DNA of 32,070 nt from a virus. The notes under the pieces are model-generated. The model ran no database searches. It worked only from the letters and a program-made list of their open reading frames with translations, and had not been told where the DNA came from. This document shows, in pieces, positions 20,067 through 29,078 of this stretch. Position numbers and translations under genes: made by a program. Numbering within the stretch: the first letter of the stretch is position 1; the number at the start of each line of letters is the position of its first letter. The stretch is from IMG/VR virus record IMGVR_UViG_3300040811_001222, positions 1 to 32,070 of that record; one strand, 5' to 3'.

Positions 20067-22174
20067 TACTGAACCCCTGTGCCGTAACCCGGTTGGGTTG
20101 TCCTTTGCCCACTCAAATCGAAACGGTTTTGTGCGAATTGCTCTTGCCCAATCGCGGGTATGTCGCCTAGTAAAGTGCGCAACAATTCAATTTCTCGAAG
20201 ACTGTTTTCAGCTTCTCTTCGCTGAGTAGAATCCAACCCGCCTCGCGCTAAATCCCCTATGGTAGTGGTATAAAGCTGATCTGTTACTGCTTTAATCTGA
20301 GACAACTTTAATGCCTCTGATTCTGGGTTGGCGAAGAAGGTATCGGGATCTGGGAACAATTCAGAAGCCAATTGCATTTCAGCAACAGGGAATCGTGGAT
20401 TAGTCACCAACGCCACTTTTCCTATAAACCGAAGTGCTTTCAAATATTGTCTGGCCGCCAAGGTGGTAGCATCGTCAGCGTCCAAACCACTTTGAAAATA
20501 GCCAAAGTACTTGTCCATTGCGGCTGTGAATCCTGCTCCCATGCCGGTGCCTTCTTTAGCTGCCGCATAGGCGGATTGTTTGACCGCATTAAGAGCTTTA
20601 GCACCTTCCTCTATGTTTAACGGCTCCCCGGTGGCTTCTTCAATTGCTTGTTGATTTAAAGAAGCGGTAGACAAAATACTGTTTGTGTACGACGGGTCGG
20701 CTAAAACACCTTCAGATGGGGACGACTGACCTTCTTGCATGTTGCTAAGAAGCCTTCGGTATTTGTTTTCCGAAGATATGCTTTTCTGTAGCTCAGCAAC
20801 TTGCTCCGGTGGCGCCACCGCAGTGCTGTACCCTTCTCCGGTGGGCATCTTAACCGCCGTGCCGTCAGGGCCAATATACGTTTTACCGTTGTCAAAACTT
20901 TCAACAAGCTCTCGACCGCCGTCAGGAGCCTGAATGATGTAGTTTGTTAAAGACTCTGCCCCGTCGGAAGTGATCTTTCTAAAAGTGTATTGGCCCGTAC
21001 CCTTGTAGTTTTCATAGGTCGCAAGGTCCGCGGCGTTGTTCACATTAAGAACGGCCACCTCATTACCTTCTCTATCTAAAACAACACGCTCATCAAGTCC
21101 CTTTGCCGCAAGTCTTGACGCCGTTGCCATGCGTGAAATCAAAAGATCATTTAAGTACTTTTGTTCTAACTGGGCTTGCTCCATGGCACCAGACAGCGCG
21201 GCACTCTTAACGCCTTGCTCTAGTTTACGTTGTTCCGCGGCCCGTGCTTGAAAGGCCGCCGGTAGCGTAGAAGCCGCCGCCGCTAACTGTGCGCCAAAAG
21301 GTTGCCCCGCTACACTTTTACCTGTTCTAGGGTCCGTGCCTGAAGCCAAAGATAATCCTGCCTGCGCCAAGTCAAAATAGGCTTGTGCTTTGTTATATCT
21401 TTCTTGATCTTCTGTTTGACCTAGAATTTCTTGATATAAAGGCAACATTTCATTGTAGTAGCCCTTTACAGAGTCACCAAAAGTGCTCCCAGACAAAAGC
21501 ATTTCAGCGGGCCCTGTTTCTTGGTCCGTGGTCATTGGTTCGCGCCGCGTTGCTGTTACTTCAATGGGTTGTAACAAGTCCGCGTCTTGGCCCTCATCCA
21601 ACAACGGAGCAAAAGCAGGAGGCATGGCGATACCGCCGAGTGCATAACTTTGCACGGCACCGCCTTGGTTAAAATTTTGAGGAACGGGAGCCTCCTGCGC
21701 CCCGGCCATCATGAGGCTTCCTACGCCTTGGCCCATTTCATTAGGCATACCGCCTTCTGTAGTCATTTCTACATCGCCAATAATGCCCTGCATTAACTCG
21801 CCGATGCCGCTGTTCATAGCCCCTTCTTCCGTCATCATGATGACAGGCTGTACCATGGCCAGCACGGACTCTGGCGTAGCTTGTGCGTCTTCCATGCCGA
21901 CAAAAGCCCCAAGCTCTTCCACGCGAGCCGAAATTGGCATCTGGTTGCCTCTGATGGCGTTGATCAAATCTTCAGCAGATTCTGCCTGATCTACATTTGC
22001 CATCATGTCCTGAGCATACTGTGCGCCCAGTTGCTCGGCTTGTTGAGCGGCCATCATTTCTGCTTGCTCAACCATAGCGGCCTCTTGAGGCATGGGCTGG
22101 GCCATCATGTCTTGAGGCATAGGTTGCGCTGGGCCACCGGCTTGTCTAAATAGAGGTCGGTTATATACGTTCAT
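20066..22174 (-). CDS. Large Ala/Gln/Met-rich structural protein
   Basis: A 702-residue protein starting MNVYNRPLFRQAGGPAQP, with an N-terminal Met/Gln/Pro-rich stretch (residues 15-55), a central helical region and Gly/Ala segments. It resembles a structural protein found in marine podovirus-like phages between the tail genes and the internal virion protein. It may be an ejection protein or scaffold-like component; no enzymatic motif is visible. Its ATG overlaps the stop of the upstream structural gene (ATGA). An in-frame CCACGG repeat encodes REPMTTDQ. Confidence 0.68.
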   Translation of the reverse strand: MNVYNRPLFRQAGGPAQPMPQDMMAQPMPQEAAMVEQAEMMAAQQAEQLGAQYAQDMMANVDQAESAEDLINAIRGNQMPISARVEELGAFVGMEDAQATPESVLAMVQPVIMMTEEGAMNSGIGELMQGIIGDVEMTTEGGMPNEMGQGVGSLMMAGAQEAPVPQNFNQGGAVQSYALGGIAMPPAFAPLLDEGQDADLLQPIEVTATRREPMTTDQETGPAEMLLSGSTFGDSVKGYYNEMLPLYQEILGQTEDQERYNKAQAYFDLAQAGLSLASGTDPRTGKSVAGQPFGAQLAAAASTLPAAFQARAAEQRKLEQGVKSAALSGAMEQAQLEQKYLNDLLISRMATASRLAAKGLDERVVLDREGNEVAVLNVNNAADLATYENYKGTGQYTFRKITSDGAESLTNYIIQAPDGGRELVESFDNGKTYIGPDGTAVKMPTGEGYSTAVAPPEQVAELQKSISSENKYRRLLSNMQEGQSSPSEGVLADPSYTNSILSTASLNQQAIEEATGEPLNIEEGAKALNAVKQSAYAAAKEGTGMGAGFTAAMDKYFGYFQSGLDADDATTLAARQYLKALRFIGKVALVTNPRFPVAEMQLASELFPDPDTFFANPESEALKLSQIKAVTDQLYTTTIGDLARGGLDSTQRREAENSLREIELLRTLLGDIPAIGQEQFAQNRFDLSGQRTTQPGYGTGVQ

Positions 22175-23484
22175 GAAAACATCCCCAGTTGTTTTGCCCC
22201 GCCTGCGGCGCTAAGGCCCGCAATGCCAAGTCCTGCAATTTGCTGGAAGGTGGAAGGATCTTGCGATTGACTGATCTGAGTTACCTGTTGTGAAGAAGGC
22301 GTCCCTTTGTAAATGTCGCTCAAGAAGGAGTACTGCTGGTAAGGCATTTGATAAAGTTGCAGATTGCTTTGACGCTGCGCGTCCAAAATAGCCTGCTGTA
22401 ACGCTTGATCACGCGCACCCATTGCTTCCATCGTCTTGATATCTTGAAGACCTAATTGCTGACCTAGCTGACCAAGACTCGCTTGCTGTAGCCCCAGTTG
22501 ACCTAATTGAGCACCTAGTTGGCCCCCAGTCTGCGCCAAAGATCCAAGCCCTTGTCCCAACTGCCCTGAAGCTTGTGCCATGTTAATCATTTGGTTAACG
22601 TCTGCTTGAGACAACTGACCGTATTGAAGCCCTAACTGTCCCAGTTGTTGAGCGCTTTGCTGTCCCATACCGGCGGCTTGTAAGCCTATGCCCGCTCCAG
22701 CTTGTGCTTGTGCAAGCTGGCGTTGACGAGCCTGCTCAAACGCTTGTTGTGCCTGTTGAGAAGCTTGCTGATACCCGCCCATGCGAAGTTGTGCCCCGGT
22801 GCGAGCCTGTTGCTCCATGACATTACGAGCAAGTTCTCTCTCAGCGACGGCTTGTCTAGAACCACCAAAGGCCCCAGCGGCAGCAGCTTGCGCTTGCAAT
22901 CCCTGTTCTTGGATTTGGCCCTCGCGAGCAATGTCTCGCATGGTTTGTTGAACAACTTGCTCTTCATAGGGGTTCATGAAAGCAGGGATTCTTTCCGGTC
23001 CAAACTCGGCGCTTGCGCCGGTTAAGCCTTGTAACGCCTGCCCCGCGCTTCCATACCCATACCCTGTAGCACCGCTAAGCGCCTGTTGTGCCGCTTGTTG
23101 ATACGCGTAAGGTTGTAGACGAGACTGAGCCGCTATTTGTGCCGCTTGGCTTAATGCGGCTTGGCCCTCACGCGTGGCGCCCAAAGCTTCTTGAAGTCCT
23201 CCGGCTCCCGCGGTTCGTGTAAGCTCTTCCCCAGCCCGGATAGCCCCAAGACCTTGTTGAAGGTAGGGTTGATAACCCCCAATACCTTGCTGGGCCATTT
23301 GTGCCGCTTGCTGTTGCATGGGGGTAAGCCCCGCAACCTGATACGCGGGTGGCGTAACGGGCGGAGGAGGCATTTCCAAAAGGTTTTGGTTAATAAACTG
23401 TTGAACAGCTTGCAGTAACCCAAGGCGATGCGCCTCGATTTCAGGGTTTTCCTGAATTATCTGGCGAGTAACTTCTTCAGCCAC
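22171..23484 (-). CDS. Gln/Ala/Gly-rich structural protein with GAFGGSRQ motif
   Basis: A 437-residue protein. It contains AFMNPYEEQVVQQTMRDIAR, followed by QAAAAGAFGGSRQAVAERE, a conserved pair I know from marine phage virion proteins; the rest is Gln/Ala/Gly-rich (QLGQLGLQYGQLSQ, repeats of LGQLG from about residue 280). Probably a virion component of the ejection assembly or tail. I choose a GTG at 23484 because AAGGAGG lies eight bases upstream; a TTG 18 bases earlier is the formal alternative. The gene overlaps the upstream one by 8 bases. Confidence 0.75.
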   Translation of the reverse strand: MAEEVTRQIIQENPEIEAHRLGLLQAVQQFINQNLLEMPPPPVTPPAYQVAGLTPMQQQAAQMAQQGIGGYQPYLQQGLGAIRAGEELTRTAGAGGLQEALGATREGQAALSQAAQIAAQSRLQPYAYQQAAQQALSGATGYGYGSAGQALQGLTGASAEFGPERIPAFMNPYEEQVVQQTMRDIAREGQIQEQGLQAQAAAAGAFGGSRQAVAERELARNVMEQQARTGAQLRMGGYQQASQQAQQAFEQARQRQLAQAQAGAGIGLQAAGMGQQSAQQLGQLGLQYGQLSQADVNQMINMAQASGQLGQGLGSLAQTGGQLGAQLGQLGLQQASLGQLGQQLGLQDIKTMEAMGARDQALQQAILDAQRQSNLQLYQMPYQQYSFLSDIYKGTPSSQQVTQISQSQDPSTFQQIAGLGIAGLSAAGGAKQLGMFS

Positions 23485-25180
23485 GGACAGCGCCTCCTTC
23501 AAACTTTCGCATCATGTCGTACATTCGACGCATCCCTAATTCACGACTACCGTTTCCTGCTCCACGTACCGCTTGGGCGGTCATAACAAATTCCCCGTCA
23601 GAAAGCATAGCGGGGACATCGTCAGAAGTCTCCGTACCGGGGCCGTAAATAGCGCCGTTCTTACGGGGGAAACTTGAGATGTCGCCGCCATTAGCCGCCG
23701 TAATTGGAACATATCCTGACCCCGGTGCTGCTAGCCCATATCGCTGTGGGTACATTTGTAACAGCTTAGAGCCCGTCATACCGCCAAAGGCATCTGGCAA
23801 TTCTCCCATCTCAGGTTGCTCAAAAGCTCCCGTGGCAGCCATCAAACCTGTAATCCCGAGTGCTGAAGGACCGTATTTTGCCAGCAATTGAGAACCAAAA
23901 AGCTCCGGTCCAGCAGAAGCTGCGGCAGCTTCTGCTGCTTTTAGGGCAGCTTGTTGAGCAACGTCGCCTGCAACACCTAAGCCTTGATAGCGTGCTAAAG
24001 TGTCGGCATAGGTTTGCTTGAAGGCGGCGTCTTTAAGCGCTTGAACTTCGGCGGGGTTTTGTCCGGCTCTAAACAAGAAATCACCGGCCTTATCAAAAAA
24101 TCCGCGTTGTTCCCCTACGGTAGGAATGCCTGCCGAAATGTCGGTTCCCGCCACCTGCTCAATTCCAGTTGGAGGCGCTGCGGCTACGGCAGAAGCGCCG
24201 GTATCTATGATAGGGGACATTGCAGGTGCTGCCGCGTTAGCTTGTGCTTGTTGCATAACGGCGGCGCTCGTCGGAGATGCGGCAGTGGGCAATGGAGCAA
24301 GTTGGCCTCCGGGAAGGCCTAGTTGTGCTGCCGTATCTTTTGCCGAAATCAAGGATTGTTGCAGAGGATCTACCGCCTGCGCCACCGCTTGCTGAGCCGT
24401 GACCGGTGCGCCTGCCGCAACAGTGGCTGTATCCAAAGCGGGAGGCAGAGCCCCTGCTTCAGCGCCAGCCACAAAATCGGGTACTCCCGTTTCTATAGGC
24501 GCTTGTGTTGGAGCGCCACCACCAAAGGTGCCCCCGGGCAAGCCGCCTTTAACGCCTTCTACAAATCCTTGACCACCCATTGCGCCAGAAATCCCAGAAG
24601 CTAATCCGCCCATAGCGCCACCAATTAAAGCGGACTTGAAGGCGTCTTTTAGACTGCCGCCTTGAACTAAGGTGCCGATACCAGAACCCAAAGCGCCAGA
24701 AGCAATCGCTCCTAAACCGGGGAACATAAAGTTAAGCGCAATCGGCAATACAATTGGCGCAATCTTTTTAAATACTTTTACAACTCCTTTAACAGCTTTT
24801 TTAATTCCTTTAACTATTTTTTTAAGAAAGAACTCTGGACGACCGGTTTCAGGGTTAATGCTGTTTAGTTCGCTACCAACAACGTAGCGCTCGGGCTCCA
24901 GACCCATGTCTCGCATCTGCGCAAACAAGCGATTCTTTAATTCTGGGTCTGCGTCCAATACCTCAAGAGGGACGACGGTTTCACCCGGAGCCACGTGCGC
25001 TAACTCAGTATCACCCTCACGGCCATACTCCGTTAGTTTTTCTGCCATCTGAATGACATAACCGGTTTCTGGCCCCTCTAGAGCCTTATCCGACCAATCC
25101 CCTTCAGTAGCCGTCAGAAACGACGCAAGGCCCCCTTCTGGAACCTCATACGGTTCTTGTTGAATAGCTGCTGCTGTCAT
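23477..25180 (-). CDS. Virion protein with amphipathic and TM segments
   Basis: A 567-residue protein. Two conserved modules stand out: LAHVAPGETVVPLEVLDADP with SELNSINPETGRPEFF near residue 110, and the C-terminal AIYGPGTETSDDVPAMLSDG then EFVMTAQAVRGAGNG, known from marine phage structural proteins. Between them lies a Lys-rich amphipathic stretch (KKIVKGIKKAVKGVVKVFKK) leading to Gly/Ala-rich hydrophobic segments, suggesting membrane penetration during DNA entry. The start at 25180 has GGGATGGA ahead; an ATG nine bases upstream is possible. Likely an ejection or tail protein. Confidence 0.7.
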   Translation of the reverse strand: MTAAAIQQEPYEVPEGGLASFLTATEGDWSDKALEGPETGYVIQMAEKLTEYGREGDTELAHVAPGETVVPLEVLDADPELKNRLFAQMRDMGLEPERYVVGSELNSINPETGRPEFFLKKIVKGIKKAVKGVVKVFKKIAPIVLPIALNFMFPGLGAIASGALGSGIGTLVQGGSLKDAFKSALIGGAMGGLASGISGAMGGQGFVEGVKGGLPGGTFGGGAPTQAPIETGVPDFVAGAEAGALPPALDTATVAAGAPVTAQQAVAQAVDPLQQSLISAKDTAAQLGLPGGQLAPLPTAASPTSAAVMQQAQANAAAPAMSPIIDTGASAVAAAPPTGIEQVAGTDISAGIPTVGEQRGFFDKAGDFLFRAGQNPAEVQALKDAAFKQTYADTLARYQGLGVAGDVAQQAALKAAEAAAASAGPELFGSQLLAKYGPSALGITGLMAATGAFEQPEMGELPDAFGGMTGSKLLQMYPQRYGLAAPGSGYVPITAANGGDISSFPRKNGAIYGPGTETSDDVPAMLSDGEFVMTAQAVRGAGNGSRELGMRRMYDMMRKFEGGAVRG

Positions 25181-25215
25181 TATTTCCATCCCATAGCGAT
25201 GCTGTATTGTACCAT

Positions 25216-25512
25216 CTAAGGCGTAGAAACCGTTACTTCACCGACCAAACCTTGGCCAGAAACCCCTGCTGGGTGCGGTTTATACGCGATGGTAATCTTT
25301 ACAATCCCGTCTTGTTGAAAAAGTGCGCCCTCTTCCAAGTTGTAGTCATTCTGTTGCAAGTTGGTCAAGGTCAATTCTGTGCCCCGCATGTCCCCGGGGT
25401 TGTTAAATTGGCGAAGGAAAATAGAAAAAGATCGAACAACATTAGACATATAGGTTGCATTGTATATCTCCGGAGCGTTCGGAAAATCCGGTAAAACAAG
25501 CTTCCGGCTCAT
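25216..25512 (-). CDS. 98-residue conserved structural-module protein
   Basis: Starts MSRKLVLPDFPNAPEIYNAT. It has a helical N-half (YMSNVVRSFSIFLRQFNN) and a beta-rich C-half (GIVKITIAYKPHPAGVSGQG). The gene sits between the virion protein and the tail/stabilisation protein, with the start overlapping that gene's stop (ATGA). I do not recognise a named family; by location it is a minor virion part or assembly factor. Confidence 0.7.
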   Translation of the reverse strand: MSRKLVLPDFPNAPEIYNATYMSNVVRSFSIFLRQFNNPGDMRGTELTLTNLQQNDYNLEEGALFQQDGIVKITIAYKPHPAGVSGQGLVGEVTVSTP

Positions 25513-27386
25513 CGACGACCGTCCTGTCTAATGTCGACACGAGGCGATCCCAAACGCCATTGTACGTCTAATCCATCACTTTCCAGTTTTAACGCCAAAC
25601 TCCGTCCCCGAAGACGAACGTGTACCTGCTCCGTGAACTGCTCAACAGGGACCGTTGCCGATCTGGCCACGTTTTTAGAACTCGTCGCCGAGTAATTAGC
25701 GCCGGGAAAATTTCTAGTCTGAAGAATAAAATTAACCGAGGGGCTCTCGGCAGAAGACCCCGCAAAAGTCACATCAGGGATCATTCGTCGGATAAAAGCA
25801 AAATTCTCTCCATCCCCAATGTCCACTTGGCTAGACTCAATGTAAGCATTAATCGCCGTGTTGTTCTCCCCGTCGTTTAACCCTAGTTCTTGCAGATATA
25901 AATAACCATCTGTGCCCGCCGCCAAGGGATAATCATTAATTCCGCGGTCAACCCAAGCCGTTCTGGCCATTGTTCCGTAGAACCAAAGTTGTTGTAAGTG
26001 GTTGTAAACAACATAACGATCAACTTCTTCGGAATCCGCCGAAGGGTAAAACCACCAAATTTCGTTAAAAGACGAGTTTAATGCCGCAAATACTTTTTCT
26101 GCCTGACCGTCGTTAAAATCTTCAAAGACATAATTACGAACAGTACACGGAAGTTTTTGAACCTGCCCCGTATACATATAAAAATCTTGCATCCCCATCC
26201 AAAAAACAGTGTCATCCATTGCCTTAACAGCATTCGGCGACATGATCGTGATGTTCTCTGAAATTAAATTAATGCCAAAAGTGAACGGCGGCCCCAAAAA
26301 TTGCATGGCGTGCAAGGAAACATCTGTAAACACCAGAACCTGCTGTCTCGTCTCAACCGCCGCAACAATCTCCGAACCAGAGCCAATACGGAGGTCCCCC
26401 GCCGTGTTCGTCGGCAAAGACTGCCACGTAGTCGGGCTTTCTTGATCACTGAACCGAATCAACAGCGGATCCTGCGTGCCAATATCATTCTCAGGGTCAC
26501 AGCCAAACGCAATAATGTGCCTGTCCCGGTCAGAAACCAGTACCTGCTTGGCAATCGTCGGCGTCGTAGCATCCGCACCAGCTAAATCAGAAAGGGCCGT
26601 GGCCCGTGTGCTAACACCCGCGCTGTTATCCCAATAAAAAATACCCGCGTCACGCGCATTAATGATTAAATCTTCACCAAAATTGTCGCTGCTCCACAAA
26701 CGTAAGGCCGCACCTACCGCTAAAAGAGAACTGGCCGAGCCCCACGTGCCACGGGACCACGTCCCGGCGCCCCAGCCAGTGCCTGCAACGGTGGTATCTA
26801 GTCCCGTATTTATTTGGTAAGCCCCTACAACAGAAGATCCCCCATTGCCGGTGTCGCTAGCATTTGCGGTAAGTACAGCCCCAGAAACGTCTTTAGCGAT
26901 GATTTTGTAACTATTTAAGTCAATAACCTCAGCGATTTGATATTCTTGGTTTAGCGCATCAGCGATGATGTTTCCGCCCAAGGACACTGCTCCACTAAAC
27001 GTCACAAAATCATTAGCAATTGCGCCGTGGTTGTTGTCACTTACGGTAATCGTTGAGGACCCGTCCGTGGCTGAAAAAGTAACATCTCCAGCGGCAGTTG
27101 TAAGGCGGATCGGCGTTATATCGTTATAACCCCCGCCTTGTTCAATGTAATATTTTAAGTGTGTTCCTACGCCGTTTAATTTTTCTCCACTTAAAGACAC
27201 AAACGGCTTTATTTCTCGCGCCGTACCTAAGTAAGTCGAGCCACTATATTTTTCCCAGCCGCCTATTTTTTCGGGAGTCCCAAACCTAAACCGGATCTTG
27301 TCACAATCATACCACCCTCCTTCGTTAGTATAGGAAGTTGTTTCTCTAACAATACCCGGTCTAAACTGTAACTTTGTTAAAGGCAT
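25509..27386 (-). CDS. Probable tail tube/DNA stabilisation protein
   Basis: A 625-residue beta-rich protein. The N-terminus RPGIVRETTSYTNEGGWYDC and the following IRFRFGTPEKIGGW are typical of a phage family related to P22 gp10 or T7 gp12 type tail proteins, which close the portal and hold packaged DNA. WYPSAD-type motifs (NEIWWFYPSADSEEVDRYVV) and many propeller-like repeats follow. The assignment to gp10/gp12 is by resemblance and position, not proven. An in-frame CCACGG copy encodes STRATALS. It precedes the spanin-like gene. Confidence 0.62.
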   Translation of the reverse strand: MPLTKLQFRPGIVRETTSYTNEGGWYDCDKIRFRFGTPEKIGGWEKYSGSTYLGTAREIKPFVSLSGEKLNGVGTHLKYYIEQGGGYNDITPIRLTTAAGDVTFSATDGSSTITVSDNNHGAIANDFVTFSGAVSLGGNIIADALNQEYQIAEVIDLNSYKIIAKDVSGAVLTANASDTGNGGSSVVGAYQINTGLDTTVAGTGWGAGTWSRGTWGSASSLLAVGAALRLWSSDNFGEDLIINARDAGIFYWDNSAGVSTRATALSDLAGADATTPTIAKQVLVSDRDRHIIAFGCDPENDIGTQDPLLIRFSDQESPTTWQSLPTNTAGDLRIGSGSEIVAAVETRQQVLVFTDVSLHAMQFLGPPFTFGINLISENITIMSPNAVKAMDDTVFWMGMQDFYMYTGQVQKLPCTVRNYVFEDFNDGQAEKVFAALNSSFNEIWWFYPSADSEEVDRYVVYNHLQQLWFYGTMARTAWVDRGINDYPLAAGTDGYLYLQELGLNDGENNTAINAYIESSQVDIGDGENFAFIRRMIPDVTFAGSSAESPSVNFILQTRNFPGANYSATSSKNVARSATVPVEQFTEQVHVRLRGRSLALKLESDGLDVQWRLGSPRVDIRQDGRR

Positions 27387-27400
27387 GCTTTATCCCAACA

Positions 27401-27694
27401 TTAATGCTTCATCAGCATCATTTCTAGATGCTTGATAGTGGCTTTTGCTTCGCCTAATTCGTGCCTCAAAGAAGCAATTTCCTTCAAAAGCGTCTCTTTA
27501 TCATCACTTAACTTGTCTAATTTTACGCTCAAACGCTCCACTTGTGCCCTTAATGTGTCATTAAATTCAGCCCGGTCTTCTCTTTCTGCCAAAGCTGCCT
27601 TGTAGTTTTGCTCTGACCTCATTTTTAGGTAAGTCCACAACCCGGCGGATCCCAATATAGCCACAACAAGCGGCATTAATGCTTCAGGATTCAT
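27401..27694 (-). CDS. TM plus coiled-coil protein, spanin-like
   Basis: A 97-residue protein: an N-terminal TM helix (LMPLVVAILGSAGLWTYL) then a long coiled coil rich in heptads (LRAQVERLSVKLDKLSDDKE; LLKEIASLRHELGEAKATIK). This is the architecture of inner-membrane spanins (Rz), which disrupt the outer membrane at lysis. The start overlaps the end of the four-TM gene by 11 bases. The lipoprotein upstream could be its partner. Function inferred from architecture; a structural role is possible. Confidence 0.6.
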   Translation of the reverse strand: MNPEALMPLVVAILGSAGLWTYLKMRSEQNYKAALAEREDRAEFNDTLRAQVERLSVKLDKLSDDKETLLKEIASLRHELGEAKATIKHLEMMLMKH

Positions 27695-28106
27695 TTTTTA
27701 ACCGCTCCTCAAAATACAGCGCTTCATGGATCTGTCGTTGAACCAAGTCAATTAAATAGAGACCGTGAAGGGACAATACAGACCCTGCAATCAGTCGCCC
27801 CGCAAAAAATACAGGGGTAGTTATTCCTGTCGTATACTCCTCGTACAGATATAGAGACAATACCATTATCGATAGCATGGTATCTAATTTAAGAACGCGA
27901 AGTAGGGCAGGTTTCCCTGTCCAAATCGTGCAATAAACGACAGCTAACGAGGCTAGCGCCCACGTTATTAAAAGGTAGGCCGGTATGCCTACCTCATAAA
28001 AACCCGCTGTAGTTATCAAGCCCCACACGCCCATCAAAAGATGTTGTGCAGGGCCGTTGGCCGAGCGCAGAGCCTTATTGAGACCTGACAAGCCAAGCGG
28101 TTGCAT
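27684..28106 (-). CDS. Four-TM membrane protein, holin candidate
   Basis: A 140-residue protein with four hydrophobic segments at about 24-42, 43-62, 73-93 and 97-121 (for example AYLLITWALASLAVVYCTIW) and a charged C-terminus (HEALYFEERLKNES). Position beside spanin-like and lipoprotein genes makes a holin plausible, although most holins have one to three TM helices; a superinfection or structural membrane role remains open. The ATG overlaps the lipoprotein stop (TGATG). Confidence 0.5.
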   Translation of the reverse strand: MQPLGLSGLNKALRSANGPAQHLLMGVWGLITTAGFYEVGIPAYLLITWALASLAVVYCTIWTGKPALLRVLKLDTMLSIMVLSLYLYEEYTTGITTPVFFAGRLIAGSVLSLHGLYLIDLVQRQIHEALYFEERLKNES

Positions 28107-28936
28107 CAGTCACACGTTACGGTAGTGGTGGTGCCATCATCTGACGCAGAGCAAGTGATCGTCTGAACTTCCTGCGTACTGGTATTTGTTAGCGGATTTT
28201 CGATAAAACCATTTACCGTGGAGGTGTATTGCTCCATCAGCGCCTTAATCAAATCCGCATTGCTCTGATCCATCGTAATGATGGAGTTCATGCCTGTGTT
28301 AGACACATCGACAACACCGTTCATGCCAGCGTTGCTGATAGACGCCGTTGACTCAAACCCTGCGTTGCTGATGGCTACAGCACTGTCCAGACCTGCGTTA
28401 GACACGTCCACTAACCCGTCCATGCCTGATGTGCCTAGCGTAACCATGCCGTCAACAAATGGCGTGTAATCAACATTACCCATAGCGTTTAACGCGCCGA
28501 GTGCAACGTCAGACGTTAAGGACGACTGAGCCGTAAATGACCCATAAAGCGCCTGCTGAGTGGTTGCGTCAGCCGTGATCCGGGCCAAGTCAACATCGCG
28601 GTTGTACTGCGCCATCGTCTTGGTGGAGTCTGTTTGCATCCACATCATCCCCATATTGCTTAATGGTGCGGCCAGAACAGAGGCCCACTGAAGCGCGGCG
28701 GATTGCTGAGGAACGGGCTGTACTGTCGGGGTTTGGGTTAAGGCTAAGGCCATTACAGCGGCGCTAGCAGCCTGACCATCACCGGCGGCGGCAATCTTAG
28801 ACAGCGCCTCAAACTTGGCTTGAGATGCGGCGGCATTAGCGGCGGCGGCCTTTTCTACAGCCTCGTAATACTGAGATGTGCTAGAGGAGCATCCAGCAAG
28901 CATCAAAACAATTGCCCCGACAAACAGTTTATTCAT
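28106..28936 (-). CDS. Phage-encoded lipoprotein with repeats
   Basis: A 276-residue lipoprotein. Signal MNKLFVGAIVLMLAGC has a good lipobox (LAGC, Cys16) and Ser-rich +2 to +4. Residues 175-219 form four imperfect 11-residue repeats, e.g. LVDVSNAGLDS and AVAISNAGFES. Start at 28936 uses the AGGA nine bases ahead; two other ATGs upstream lack proper spacing. Candidates: outer-membrane spanin partner (though large), host-surface modifier or superinfection exclusion factor. The C-terminus ends TCSASDDGTTTTVTCD with a Cys pair that may form a disulphide. Confidence 0.72.
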   Translation of the reverse strand: MNKLFVGAIVLMLAGCSSSTSQYYEAVEKAAAANAAASQAKFEALSKIAAAGDGQAASAAVMALALTQTPTVQPVPQQSAALQWASVLAAPLSNMGMMWMQTDSTKTMAQYNRDVDLARITADATTQQALYGSFTAQSSLTSDVALGALNAMGNVDYTPFVDGMVTLGTSGMDGLVDVSNAGLDSAVAISNAGFESTASISNAGMNGVVDVSNTGMNSIITMDQSNADLIKALMEQYTSTVNGFIENPLTNTSTQEVQTITCSASDDGTTTTVTCD

Positions 28937-29078
28937 GGTCATCATCCTGTGGAACCTGTGGCTCCGCTTGCTCTTTGATCTTAACGATTAAAGGCCATGC
29001 GCCCGTTTTTGTAGGCAGATCGCCCAAGACTTGTAGAATGGCGTTTACTTCTTCAATGCTTAACTCAAGATTTACCAC
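28929..29078 (-). CDS. 49-residue small conserved protein
   Basis: Uses a GTG start with GGGAG nine bases upstream: (M)VNLELSIEEVNAILQVLGDL, then PTKTGAWPLIVKIKEQAEPQ. The LSIEEVNAILQxLGxLPT pattern followed by a helix is a recurrent short phage protein next to tail fibre genes, in my recollection. The gene overlaps the end of the 105-aa gene by 7 bases and the lipoprotein start by 8 bases, so no gap remains. Function unknown. Confidence 0.75.
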   Translation of the reverse strand: MVNLELSIEEVNAILQVLGDLPTKTGAWPLIVKIKEQAEPQVPQDDDHE

